Shown here: positions 43,885 through 52,745 of the stretch, piece after piece
Layout: each line of letters opens with the position of its first letter
Numbering within the stretch: position 1 is the first letter of the stretch
Source: Agarivorans sp. Toyoura001
GTDB taxonomy: Bacteria; Pseudomonadota; Gammaproteobacteria; Enterobacterales; Celerinatantimonadaceae
DNA length: 64,000 nt
Assembly (NCBI RefSeq): GCF_005405585.1
Contig: NZ_BJEQ01000003.1
Location: forward strand, 1-64,000
Direction: 5' to 3'
The notes under the pieces: generated by a model
What the model saw: only the letters and a program-made list of their open reading frames with translations
What the model was told of the DNA's origin: nothing
The model's database searches: none
Program-made: the position numbers and the translations under genes

Positions 43885-46800
43885 TTAGTGAGCCACTGTG
43901 GGTTCGCCCACCGATGGAATTTTACGTTTACCTTTTGCGATCAAAGAGAACACTACCGGCACAAAGAAGAACGACAACATCGTGGTTAATACCGTGCCGC
44001 CAGCAATGGCCACCGCAAACGGAGGCCAAAAACCGCCACCTTCTAATATCAGGGGTAAAAAGCCACCCACGGTAGTAATGGTGGTAGAGCTAATATGGCG
44101 AGTACAGCTTAGCACTCCAAAACAAATTGCTTCTGCTTCACCAGCACAGGCTTTGGGATCGGATTTCAGCTCGGCCACAATCACAATGGCCGCGTTAATC
44201 GCCAAACCCACCAAACCTAACAAACCAATAATCACGGTAAAACCAAAGGGGAAATTGCCTAAATAAACACTTAGCAAACCCAAACCCGCTGCTTGAATGG
44301 CGGTAATCATAATTAGAAAGCTCAAGCGGAAAGAGTTAAACGACACCACCACCACGGTGACCAGCAGTACTGCAATAATCCCCACACTGGCGAGTAAGTT
44401 GCCAACGGCTTCGTTACGCTCGGCTCCTTCGCCACCAAACTCAATCGAGTAACCTGCAGGCAAAGGAACGTTCTCTTCTTCTAAACGCTGACTAAATACC
44501 TCTAGCACTTGGTCAGGTAAAATATCGGTTCGCAAATAGCCTTCTACCACGTTTACTCGCCGACCATTACGCCGCGGTATTTCGCCGCGACTTGGCCTAA
44601 TTTCTAGCTCTGCCAAAGAGGCCAAAGGAATATTGCCGGCAATTTCACTGGTTAAAGTAATATCGCCTAAGTTTTCTAGTTGCTGGCGCTGGTCATCGGC
44701 TAAACGAATACGCACCGGCAAAGACTCGCTGGCTTCTAATACGCTACCGTTAATTCGGCCTTGCAAGTTCGCCTGCAACTGCCCTGCAATTTGAGTAAGC
44801 GCGACACCGCTTAAACGAGAGGCCTCTTCATTTACCTTTAGCCACACCTTGGGCGTACCCGCTAACAAGGTGGCGCGGGTATGAGTAACATACGGGATTT
44901 CTGAGAGTATGCGTCGGTATTCGTCACCAAGCTCTTTAAGCTGATCCAAATTTGGCCCATAAACGCGTAGCTCAATAGGCGCATTAAACGGAGGGCCCTG
45001 CTCAAGTTTTCTTACCAGAATTTGCGCCTGAGGATAGAGCAAATCAAACTCGGCCTGCAGGTTTGGAATCAATCGGTTGGCGGCGCGAAAATCGTCGGTG
45101 GTAATCATCGCTTGGGCGTAGTTTTTTGCCCCTTGCTGGCGCAGCATTAAGTTGTAATAAAATGAAGGAGCATTGTTACCAACAAACCAACTCACCGACT
45201 TAATGCCTTGTTTTGCGTAAAGATGCTCTGTGAGCTCTTCGGTTAAACGCTCGGTAGCGTAAATGCTCGACTGCGGCGCCATGTACACTTCAATTTGGAA
45301 CATGTCACGGTCAGACGGCGGGAAGAACTGCTCGGTTAAACTGCCAGCACTGTAAAAGCCAAATAATGGCAAGGCCGTAACCAATAAAATAGCAATTTTA
45401 GGGTAGCGTAAACTAGCGTGCAAAACAGCCTGAAAACCACGACTGAGGGCAGGAAACTGGATGCCTTTCTCATACCAATGATCCGCGGTTTGTTGCGAAG
45501 GTAAAAAGTGACCAGAGAAGGTGGCCACTAGGGTATGCGAGATAAAGTAAGAACCAATCAGCGAGAAAATAACACTTAAGGCGATACCGCCAACAAACTC
45601 GCCAGCCGGCCCAGGCATTAAAACAATTGGCAAGAAGGCCAAAATAGTGGTTAAGGTTGAGCCTAACAGGGGTAACCAAAGGTGGCTTAGCGACTCTTTC
45701 ACCGACTGCAAACCGCTCTTACCCTGCTGACGTTTTTGAGCAATGGTATCGGCCATAACAATGGCGTTATCAACCATAATCCCCAAAGCCACCACCAAGC
45801 CAGTTACCGACATTTGGTGGATCGGCAGACCATAAAACTTCATACACGCCAGCGTGAACATTACCGTTAAAGGTAAAGACAAGCCCACAATTAAGGCTGA
45901 GCGCCACCCCAAAGTAAGCAACAGCACTACCACAATAATGGCAAAACCAATCAGTACATTTACCACCAGTTCGCCAAGGCGTTTAGCGGTATAACCGTCT
46001 TGCTCAAAGATAATGTCGGCGCTTACATTGGTGGGTAAAATGCTTCTAAATTCATCAAGGGTTTGATTAACTCGAGCACTCCACTGATCCACTCGGTATT
46101 CGGCCAACATCCGCACACCCACCACAATCGCGTAATCACGCTCAACCACGGCAATTTGTTCTGGTGGAGATTTTAGCTGGCGGGTCACGGTGGCCAAATC
46201 ACCTAAGCGGTAAACATAACCATTTTCGGCGCTGCTAACCGGGATGTTTTTAATCCGTTCTAAAGAGTTGAGTTCGCCCTCAAGCTCCAACTGCATGCGG
46301 GTGTTTTCGTTAGTGAGTTCACCGGCAGATACTTTGGCATCGGCCCCTGCAATAATTTGCGATACTTGATCAGTGGTAAGCCCCATGGCCCCCGCTTGAT
46401 ATGGCTCAATCTCAACCAGAATTTCTTCTTCACCCTGCCCCTGCAAATCTACAAAGTCAGTACCCGACACGTTACGTAAACGGTTTTGTAGCTCTTTGGC
46501 ATAACGGCCCAAAATGGCTAAGTCGGTGTCGCCCGGCCCCGTCCAGCGCAGTGCTATTAAGCTGGTAAAGGCATAACCTCGGTCATCATCAACGACCGGT
46601 TCAGAGGAGCCATCAGGTAACAGTGGCGGCAATTCGCCCACCAAATCTCGCACCCTTGCCCAAACCGGTACTACATCAATTACGGCGTCTTTTAATTCAA
46701 CTTGAAGTACCGAAAAGCCAGGGCGAGAAGACGACTGCACTCGCTTAATCTCGGGAAGTTTACGAATTTTGTTTTCGATAAGCTCGGTCACCAAGGCTTC

Positions 46801-46971
46801 TACGCGCTCGGCGGAAGCGCCAGGGTACTGAGTAACAATACTGGCAAAACGGCTAGTAATTTTAGGGTCTTCGCTGCGCGGCAGGGTGCTTACCGCGCCC
46901 ATTCCCGCCACAATAATTAGCGTGATTAACAGGGCAATTAAGCGCCCATTGTTAAAAAGAGCGCCTATCAT
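43885..46971 (-). CDS. RND efflux permease (AcrB family)
   Basis: The 1028-residue protein has the RND layout: N-terminal membrane helix, two large periplasmic loops and twelve membrane segments. The TM4 motif reads GIMVDNAIVMADT, with VDN where AcrB has VDD, so one of two proton-relay acidic residues is Asn, as in some subfamilies. It starts with the ATG overlapping the adaptor stop (ATGA). No outer-membrane factor lies in this operon, so it would use a separate TolC. Substrate unknown. The operon interrupts the putrescine region. Confidence 0.92.
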   Translation of the reverse strand: MIGALFNNGRLIALLITLIIVAGMGAVSTLPRSEDPKITSRFASIVTQYPGASAERVEALVTELIENKIRKLPEIKRVQSSSRPGFSVLQVELKDAVIDVVPVWARVRDLVGELPPLLPDGSSEPVVDDDRGYAFTSLIALRWTGPGDTDLAILGRYAKELQNRLRNVSGTDFVDLQGQGEEEILVEIEPYQAGAMGLTTDQVSQIIAGADAKVSAGELTNENTRMQLELEGELNSLERIKNIPVSSAENGYVYRLGDLATVTRQLKSPPEQIAVVERDYAIVVGVRMLAEYRVDQWSARVNQTLDEFRSILPTNVSADIIFEQDGYTAKRLGELVVNVLIGFAIIVVVLLLTLGWRSALIVGLSLPLTVMFTLACMKFYGLPIHQMSVTGLVVALGIMVDNAIVMADTIAQKRQQGKSGLQSVKESLSHLWLPLLGSTLTTILAFLPIVLMPGPAGEFVGGIALSVIFSLIGSYFISHTLVATFSGHFLPSQQTADHWYEKGIQFPALSRGFQAVLHASLRYPKIAILLVTALPLFGFYSAGSLTEQFFPPSDRDMFQIEVYMAPQSSIYATERLTEELTEHLYAKQGIKSVSWFVGNNAPSFYYNLMLRQQGAKNYAQAMITTDDFRAANRLIPNLQAEFDLLYPQAQILVRKLEQGPPFNAPIELRVYGPNLDQLKELGDEYRRILSEIPYVTHTRATLLAGTPKVWLKVNEEASRLSGVALTQIAGQLQANLQGRINGSVLEASESLPVRIRLADDQRQQLENLGDITLTSEIAGNIPLASLAELEIRPSRGEIPRRNGRRVNVVEGYLRTDILPDQVLEVFSQRLEEENVPLPAGYSIEFGGEGAERNEAVGNLLASVGIIAVLLVTVVVVSFNSFRLSFLIMITAIQAAGLGLLSVYLGNFPFGFTVIIGLLGLVGLAINAAIVIVAELKSDPKACAGEAEAICFGVLSCTRHISSTTITTVGGFLPLILEGGGFWPPFAVAIAGGTVLTTMLSFFFVPVVFSLIAKGKRKIPSVGEPTVAH

Positions 46972-48104
46972 TGGCTTGCCTCTTCCAAGGCGCCGCTCGG
47001 ATTAACGGTTTGCCCCGGCACGTAACGGTGCATGCCAGTCGCTACTATGGCTTCGCCCGCTTGCAAGGCACCACGCACAAAGGCTTGGTCTTCGGTAGCA
47101 TAACGAACGCTTACATCACGCCGTTCTAGTTTAAAATGCCCGTCACTTTGCGCCACAATGGCGTACACATTCCACAAACCTCTAATGCCGTCGGTAATGG
47201 CGGTCACGGGAATCCAGTAACCTGGCTCTTCTACCGTTTCTACCACATTTAAGTAAGCCAGTTGGCCACTCACTAAATTATCGTTGTCAGGCAAGGCAAA
47301 GCGTAATTGAACAGTTCGAGTAACCGGATCAACTTGGCCACCAGCAGCCACCAAGTCTACGGCGTAGTGGCGCTTAGCCACAGTAACCGACTTAGGTTTC
47401 ACCATATCAACTTGTTCTAACAAACGCACCGGCACCCCTACTTTTACCTCATTCGCGCCTTTTTGCAGTACCGTTAGTACCGGTTGAGACGCCCCCACTA
47501 CTGCCCCCTCAGATACAGTACGGCGATCGATAATGCCGCTGTACGGCGCGACCAAGGTAGATTTTTCAATACGGGTGCGGTTAGCTTTAATAGAGGCATC
47601 AATACGGGCTTTATTGGCCCACAAGGATTTTTGCTGCGCGACCAGTTCATCAACATTTTGCGCCGAGGCATAGCCGTCATCATTCAGCGACTTTACCCGT
47701 TTCAAGTTCGCTTTAACCAAAGAGGCATCGGCGGCAAGCTGTTGTAGCTGTGCTTGAAGGTCAATGTACTCAATCTCGAGTAGCTCGGTATCAAGCTGCA
47801 TTAGAATAGCGCCTTGCTCAACCCTTTCACCTTCATCTACATAAATATTAGAGATTTTACCCGCAAGTTCAAAGCCAATATCAGCACGTTGCTTAGCAAT
47901 TACTTGCCCTACAAACTGCCGCTCTACGGCATAATTGTCGCTAAGAACCGGCACAAAAGCTTTCACTTGTGCAATATTAATAGGCTCGTTGGCAAGGCTT
48001 GTAGAATCGTCGGCATGGGCCAAATTAGAAGAAGCATTCACTAACACCGCTCCTACAAAAAGAGAGGCAAACAAAAAGGTGAATGAAAATAACGACCTAT
48101 GCAT
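46968..48104 (-). CDS. RND efflux periplasmic adaptor (membrane fusion protein)
   Basis: The 378-residue protein has a signal peptide (to about ASSNLAHA), a lipoyl domain split around a hairpin (DIGFELAGKISNIYVDEGER near 75, then VAPYSGIIDRRTVSEGAVVG near 175), a beta-barrel and a membrane-proximal domain. This is the AcrA/MexA adaptor order. It overlaps the permease start by four bases (ATGA). It connects the permease to an outer-membrane channel. Divergent from the agmatinase gene. Confidence 0.92.
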   Translation of the reverse strand: MHRSLFSFTFLFASLFVGAVLVNASSNLAHADDSTSLANEPINIAQVKAFVPVLSDNYAVERQFVGQVIAKQRADIGFELAGKISNIYVDEGERVEQGAILMQLDTELLEIEYIDLQAQLQQLAADASLVKANLKRVKSLNDDGYASAQNVDELVAQQKSLWANKARIDASIKANRTRIEKSTLVAPYSGIIDRRTVSEGAVVGASQPVLTVLQKGANEVKVGVPVRLLEQVDMVKPKSVTVAKRHYAVDLVAAGGQVDPVTRTVQLRFALPDNDNLVSGQLAYLNVVETVEEPGYWIPVTAITDGIRGLWNVYAIVAQSDGHFKLERRDVSVRYATEDQAFVRGALQAGEAIVATGMHRYVPGQTVNPSGALEEASQ

Positions 48105-48304
48105 ATTAACGTCCGTGTGACTTAGTGGTAAAAGCTCTACTCAGTGTAGGAAGTGTGCTCATTAGTGTCTAGTGTTTGCGCATTCTATTCACAAAAAGAT
48201 TCATATAAAAAACCGTTCAATGTAGCAAAATACAAAACACTTGCGCTTATAATCAGCCTACTACAAAATAAATTGTTAATTATTTTATAACAACGGATGT
48301 TTTT

Positions 48305-49225
48305 ATGAGTACCTTGGCGGATCACCCAGACTATTCTCTATATTCAAATGCGAATACTTTTTTACGCCAAACCTTAGATCATCGCCCTGTGCTTAGCTCG
48401 GCTGATGTGGTGATTACCGGCCTCCCTTTTGATTTAGCCACCACTGGCCGTTCTGGTGCCCGCTTAGGGCCAGATGCGGTGCGCCGAGCATCAGTAAATT
48501 TAGCCTGGGAAGAGACACGTTGGCCTTGGGATTTTAAGTTGTTAGAGCGTATCAGTTTAGTGGACGCAGGCGATTTAGTATTTGATTGTGGCGAGCAAGC
48601 CCAGTTTACTCAGCGAGTAGAAGACTATGCCACCAGCTTACTTAAAGCGGGCAAAACCATGCTGAGCTTGGGCGGTGACCATTTTGTTACCCTGCCGTTG
48701 TTACGTGCCCATGCCAAACACTACGGTAAAATGGCGTTGCTGCACTTCGACGCTCACACCGACACCTACAGCGCAGGTAGCCGTTACGACCATGGCACCA
48801 TGTTTTATCACGCGCCCAAAGAGGGATTAATCGATCCCGCTTGTTCCCTACAACTAGGCATTAGAACCGATTACGAGAAAGCCAATCATCCCTTTGAAGT
48901 GATTAATGCCGACCAAGCCAATAACTTAAGCATTGAGCAAATTGTTCAGCAAATTCGCCAACGCATCGGTGACAAACCCTTATACCTTAGTTTTGACATT
49001 GACTGCTTAGACCCCGCTTATGCACCGGGCACCGGCACACCAGTAGGTGGCGGATTAAGCACTAACCGAATCCTACAAATCCTGCGTGGCTTGCAAGGCG
49101 TAAACATTGTCGGAATGGACGTTGTAGAGGTGGCTCCTGCTTACGATAACAGCGAAGTAACGGCACTCGCGGCCGCAACCATTGCGGTTGAGCTACTGCA
49201 CTTGTGGGCTGTTAAACATCGATAA
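48305..49225 (+). CDS. speB: Agmatinase (SpeB-type ureohydrolase)
   Basis: The 306-residue protein has the ureohydrolase manganese-site motifs: [10 protein letters not shown] (His near 121), HFDAHTDTY (Asp and His near 145) and [20 protein letters not shown] (Asp near 225). This fits agmatinase, which hydrolyses agmatine to putrescine and urea. No arginine decarboxylase is next to it. A TATAAT box lies at 48248-48253. It supplies putrescine beside the uptake and breakdown genes. Related guanidinobutyrase or arginase is possible; the context favours agmatinase. Confidence 0.9.
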   Translation: MSTLADHPDYSLYSNANTFLRQTLDHRPVLSSADVVITGLPFDLATTGRSGARLGPDAVRRASVNLAWEETRWPWDFKLLERISLVDAGDLVFDCGEQAQFTQRVEDYATSLLKAGKTMLSLGGDHFVTLPLLRAHAKHYGKMALLHFDAHTDTYSAGSRYDHGTMFYHAPKEGLIDPACSLQLGIRTDYEKANHPFEVINADQANNLSIEQIVQQIRQRIGDKPLYLSFDIDCLDPAYAPGTGTPVGGGLSTNRILQILRGLQGVNIVGMDVVEVAPAYDNSEVTALAAATIAVELLHLWAVKHR

Positions 49226-49280
49226 TTCGCTATTGAAAAATAGATTAAGGTATGAAAAGGGCTTTCGCGCAGTTGAAGAA

Positions 49281-49352
49281 TGAACGCTTCAATAACCGGC
49301 GCAGCTTTGCTGCGTCCGGCGCCGAAGGCGCGTAGTTGATTGACTTGTTACA
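49281..49352 (-). other. Integron attC-like recombination site, downstream cassette
   Basis: On the minus strand the site opens GTAACAAGTCAATCAAC and closes GGTTATTGAAGCGTTCA; the two ends are imperfect inverses around TCAAT/ATTGA. The centre forms two hairpins (CGCGCC/GGCGC around TT and GCAGC/GCTGC around AAA). AAC at one end and GTT at the other are the conserved attC trinucleotides. It begins 4 bases past the stop codon of the minus-strand gene at 49357, the normal place for a cassette attC. Confidence 0.6.
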
Positions 49353-49356
49353 TGCT

Positions 49357-49773
49357 TTACACGAAATCATTTAAATCCAGTTCTTCACGACTGCCAATAA
49401 CGCTTAAATATGGCTTACTGAAATGCCGGCCTGCCGGAGTATATGACAGACCTAGATCATACAGTGGTTGTTCTGCATTCAGGTGTTCAGTGATGTTCTT
49501 GTGATACTTTTTTCTAGCACCATAGAAGTAGATGCCAGCCCCCATGAGGATAATTGGTAAAGATCAGACACCCAAGGTTCCTATGCTTTCTTGTATTTCG
49601 TAATTACCAGACAAGACACCAATAAATAGTATGCCGCTAACAAATGCAGCGAAGCCACATTTTACTTTAGCTGAATCATACGCTTCGAAACTTTTATCGT
49701 ATTCTGGCTGCAATCTATCCAGCTTTCGAATTGCAGAAGCCACAATTTTTTTCTGATCTTCATTCAAATCCAT
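49357..49773 (-). pseudogene. Cassette gene for a two-helix membrane protein, split by an in-frame TGA
   Basis: From ATG 49773 the frame runs 69 codons to TGA (49564-49566) and then continues open in the same frame to TAA at 49357, giving 138 residue positions. The joined product has a coiled N-terminus (MDLNEDQKKIVASAIRKLDR), a membrane helix (FAAFVSGILFIGVL) and a second helix (SLPIILMGAGIYFYGARKK) just after the stop. The stop therefore falls inside what looks like one two-helix protein. The tail is hydrophilic. I do not recognise a family. The gene lies between two attC-like sites. A real stop followed by a separate short gene from ATG 49545 is the alternative. Confidence 0.6.
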
Positions 49774-49789
49774 GATGCTCTCATAGGCA

Positions 49790-49887
49790 TGTAACGCCAA
49801 GCTAAGAGGCGGAAAAAGTTTTGGCTACACTGGCGAAGAATGAGCCAAGCCAAACTTTTGGAGTCCTTGCTTGAGCGCCTTGTTATA
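49790..49887 (-). other. Integron attC-like recombination site, upstream cassette
   Basis: On the minus strand the site opens TATAACAAGGCGCTCAAGC and closes GCTTGGCGTTAC, the standard R'' and R' ends with AAC and GTT. Between them CCAAAAGTTTGGC and GCCAAAACTTTT pair as inner arms around a variable centre. It starts 4 bases beyond the stop codon of the gene at 49891. It resembles chromosomal-integron attC sites of marine gammaproteobacteria. Confidence 0.7.
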
Positions 49888-49890
49888 TTT

Positions 49891-50445
49891 TTATTTAATC
49901 GACTCAATAAATTTTGAGCCAACATTTTCATATTTATAGTTTAAATTGCTACTTACACTGGTGATACCATTTTTAGCCATTAAACCTAAAACTAAGTTAA
50001 TAGATGTTTCTACTAATTCTTTAGCAGAATCAAAGGTTACATTATGCTTAATGGTTTCATTTTGACTACAGAGAAGAACTTTATCATTGTGCGCCAGTTT
50101 AAAATCGCGATACTTTTTAACGCTAACTTCGCCCCATAATTTTGATGTTTTGTTTCGGAGATTTTGAAGCTTTTCATCTAGCGAATCTTCGTATTTTAAT
50201 ATCAAGTTACGTTGGGAGAGATATTCGTGTCGCTCGTTTTTACTTTCATAAGCATCTGTGTCAAATAGTCTAGCTAGTGAAATTAAGATCTCATCATGCA
50301 TTGAACGTTTTAGAATCGAACCAAACTCTATTGATTTAGAAGATAGAATATCAATAGATTCTCGACAGTCGAATATTTCGCTGTATACCTGAATTGTTCG
50401 TCGCACTCTAATCGCTTCTGATAAATATCTGTTGAACTGATCCAT
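49891..50445 (-). CDS. Cassette-borne HEPN/AbiU2-like protein, candidate abortive-infection RNase
   Basis: The 184-residue, helix-rich, soluble protein shows an R-x5-H motif (Arg113-DFKLA-His119, then Asn-Asp) preceded by LRNKTSKLW, and an early SMHDEILISLARLFD helix. This pattern resembles the AbiU2-type HEPN family, whose members are RNases in phage defence or toxin systems. It is not matched by database search, so the family call is tentative. Its A+T-rich composition differs from the neighbouring genes. It ends 4 bases before an attC-like site, as an integron cassette gene does. ATG 50445 has GGAGAG upstream. Confidence 0.6.
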   Translation of the reverse strand: MDQFNRYLSEAIRVRRTIQVYSEIFDCRESIDILSSKSIEFGSILKRSMHDEILISLARLFDTDAYESKNERHEYLSQRNLILKYEDSLDEKLQNLRNKTSKLWGEVSVKKYRDFKLAHNDKVLLCSQNETIKHNVTFDSAKELVETSINLVLGLMAKNGITSVSSNLNYKYENVGSKFIESIK

Positions 50446-50479
50446 GAAGCGAAACTCTCCTAAAAATATAACAGCTTAT

Positions 50480-50523
50480 TAAGAGGAAAAATTCCTTGTT
50501 TAAACAAGGAATTTTTCCTCTTA
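50480..50523. repeat. 44-bp perfect palindrome
   Basis: The arm TAAGAGGAAAAATTCCTTGT and its exact inverse meet at the centre GTTTAAAC, giving 44 bases of perfect dyad symmetry with no loop. It lies 35 bases upstream of the HEPN-like gene start. It could be a binding site for a dimeric regulator, a cruciform or a very strong hairpin, or a terminator-like block at the edge of the cassette cluster. Confidence 0.9.
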
Positions 50524-50913
50524 TCACGCATTTATTGAAATGCCAGATTATCACTTTTCCTTGGCATCATCAGCCACCTAAGACAAGAAATAACAAAAAG
50601 CTCAGCACGAAAGGATGCAAGTGTTTGTGGAAAGGAGGAATCTCAAAAAGGCTGTGTGAAAAAACAGTAAATATCAAGAAATAGACAAAGAATCGAGGGC
50701 GCTAACATTGCCCCTTTTTACCCAAATAGTGAGCTTATCCCCTTTGTGTCAGTCAATACTTGCTTAAGGTCGACGAGCCAATTTCAATAAGATAAAACGC
50801 AAGCATTGCTCGCCTTAACAAATTTGCACAAAAGCTTGGCGAAAACGGGCGAATACACCTCAGTTTAGGTGGGGGCAACTATACTTTAGGTACCCATGTA
50901 TGGAGGGCTAGCG
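50524..50913. other. Gene-free stretch between the palindrome and the small ORF
   Basis: About 390 bases hold no convincing gene; short open frames lack good starts. A TATACT -10-like box at 50880-50885 may serve the small gene at 50914, but no clear -35 is present. No integrase gene or attI is seen. Confidence 0.5.
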
Positions 50914-51105
50914 ATGAGCGATTGTTACTTGCTGCCCAAGGGAACTGATTTGATTCGAGCGGTTAAGTACATTGGCGAGCATCATTGTCATGATGCTCGT
51001 TCTCTCAACGAAGTTGCATTTCGATTTGATTTAAACCCTCTCGACCAGCAGTTTATCTTGGACCACTTTATTGAAACGCCCGACACTCACGAATCGGGCA
51101 AATAG
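50914..51105 (+). CDS. Small 63-residue protein, function unknown
   Basis: ATG 50914 sits 8 bases after GGAGG and reads 63 codons. The product has a CHDARSLNEVAFRFDLNPLD segment that could form a short helix-turn-helix-like pair of helices and no membrane segment. It has no family I can name. It is convergent with the aldehyde dehydrogenase gene, 8 bases away. The good ribosome binding site is the main support. Confidence 0.55.
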   Translation: MSDCYLLPKGTDLIRAVKYIGEHHCHDARSLNEVAFRFDLNPLDQQFILDHFIETPDTHESGK

Positions 51106-51113
51106 CCTTGTCA

Positions 51114-52610
51114 CTAACTTAAGTCTATCCAGGTTGATTTAAGTTCGGTGTATTTTTCGAGTGCGTGCAGCGATTTGTCTCGGCCATTACCCGATTGTTT
51201 AAAGCCACCAAATGGCATGGTCATATCGCCACCATCCCAATTGTTTACAAATACTGTTCCTGCTCGTATAGCACGTGAAGTGCGCACTGCGGTGTTAATG
51301 TCGGCAGTCCACACCCCTGCAGCTAAGCCGTATTCGGTATCGTTGGCTAAGGCGATTCCCTGCTCTAGTTCATCAAACACTTGAATCACTAACACGGGGC
51401 CAAACACCTCCTGTTTTACAATGTCTAAATTGGCATCAACGTCGTCAAAAATAGTCGGTTGAATATAAAAACCACCGCTTTCTTTACGTGTTTGCTGACC
51501 ACCACATAGCAACTTGGCTCCTTGTGCTTTAGCCGCCTCTATAAAGCCGAGTACCCGTTGCATTTGGCCTTCGTCAACCATTGCCCCCATGCTGGTATTA
51601 GGATCTAAAGGATTGCCTGGCTGCCACTGCTCCACTGAGGCCAACATTTTTTCTACTAAGGCTTGATGCACACTGCGATGCACAATTAAGCGCGATCCTG
51701 CGGTACATACTTCACCTTGGTTATAAAAAATTGCGGCTACTGCGGTGGCCGCCGCTTTGTCTAAATCGGCAACGTCGGCACACACTAGGTTGGGGCTTTT
51801 ACCGCCACATTCCATAAATGCACGCTTAAGGTTTGATTGACCAGAAAACTCCACCAGCTTTTTACCTACCGCAGTGGAGCCAGTAAAGGTGATGCAATCT
51901 ACGTCCATGTGCAGCGCTAGGGCTTGGCCTGCAGTGTGGCCGTAACCTGGCAATACATTGAATACGCCGTTTGGTATACCTGCTTGTTTGGCTAATTTGG
52001 CTAAATACAGTGCGCTTAAGGGGGACTTTTCTGAAGGTTTTAAAATGACCGAGTTACCGGTGGCGAGAGCGGGACCAATTTTCCATGAAGCCATCACCAG
52101 TGGGAAATTCCACGGTACAATAGCAGCCACCACCCCTAAGGCTTCACGCGTAACTAAGGCCAGGGCATCGCCAGTGACAGGAGCGACTTCGTCATAGACC
52201 TTGTCTATTGCCTCTCCATTCCAGGCGATACAACGTGCGGTGGCGGGCGCGTCGTAAGACAAGGCATCACCAATTGGCTTGCCCATGTCTAAGCTTTCTA
52301 ATAAGGCGAGTTGCGCTTGGTGCTGCTCTATTAGCTGTGCAAACACCTGCAATACTTGTTTACGTTCTGCGGGGGCAAGGTTTGACCACACCCCACTTTG
52401 GTAGGCATTGCGAGCAGCTTGCACGGCTAATTCAACATCTGCAGCGTCACATTCCGCCAGCTCTGCTAAAATTTCACCAGTGGCCGGATTAATACTGGTA
52501 AAGGTTTTACCTGACACAGCATCAACAAATTCACCGTTAATAAATGCTTGTTTTGGGAAGTCTAAATCTAGTGCCTGTTGTTGCCAATATTGTAAGTTAT
52601 GCTGAACCAT
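51114..52610 (-). CDS. puuC: Aldehyde dehydrogenase, PuuC-type
   Basis: The 498-residue protein has the NAD-dependent aldehyde dehydrogenase motifs: IVPWNFPLVMASWKIGPALA (near 165), the catalytic Glu in FMECGGKSPNLV (near 267) and the catalytic Cys in NQGEVCTAGSR (near 302). It is close to PuuC/gamma-glutamyl-gamma-aminobutyraldehyde dehydrogenase, which oxidises the PuuB product. Gene context with puuA, puuB, speB and the amidotransferase gene supports this. Starts behind GGAGG. It may also oxidise 4-aminobutyraldehyde from SpuC. Confidence 0.88.
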   Translation of the reverse strand: MVQHNLQYWQQQALDLDFPKQAFINGEFVDAVSGKTFTSINPATGEILAELAECDAADVELAVQAARNAYQSGVWSNLAPAERKQVLQVFAQLIEQHQAQLALLESLDMGKPIGDALSYDAPATARCIAWNGEAIDKVYDEVAPVTGDALALVTREALGVVAAIVPWNFPLVMASWKIGPALATGNSVILKPSEKSPLSALYLAKLAKQAGIPNGVFNVLPGYGHTAGQALALHMDVDCITFTGSTAVGKKLVEFSGQSNLKRAFMECGGKSPNLVCADVADLDKAAATAVAAIFYNQGEVCTAGSRLIVHRSVHQALVEKMLASVEQWQPGNPLDPNTSMGAMVDEGQMQRVLGFIEAAKAQGAKLLCGGQQTRKESGGFYIQPTIFDDVDANLDIVKQEVFGPVLVIQVFDELEQGIALANDTEYGLAAGVWTADINTAVRTSRAIRAGTVFVNNWDGGDMTMPFGGFKQSGNGRDKSLHALEKYTELKSTWIDLS

Positions 52611-52745
52611 GATCCCTCCGGTTTATGCCGCCACTCGTTACGTTATATTTAACAAAGCTACACAAATTTAGATAATTATTCCATACTTGATACAGTTTAT
52701 TTAACAGTTGGTTTTTATACACATTGCTTTTTCTGGGTTTTTACT

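Noticed and set aside
43850-46920. Open frames opposite the RND permease and adaptor
   Set aside because: Shadows of long, well-supported genes on the other strand.
50806-50850. Third attC-like stretch (CGCCTTAACAAATTTGCAC, AAAGCTTGGCG)
   Set aside because: Lacks the paired outer ends with AAC and GTT at proper spacing, and no cassette gene precedes it.
50446-50913. Integron integrase or attI near the cassette cluster
   Set aside because: No integrase reading frame or recognisable attI is present on either strand in this stretch.
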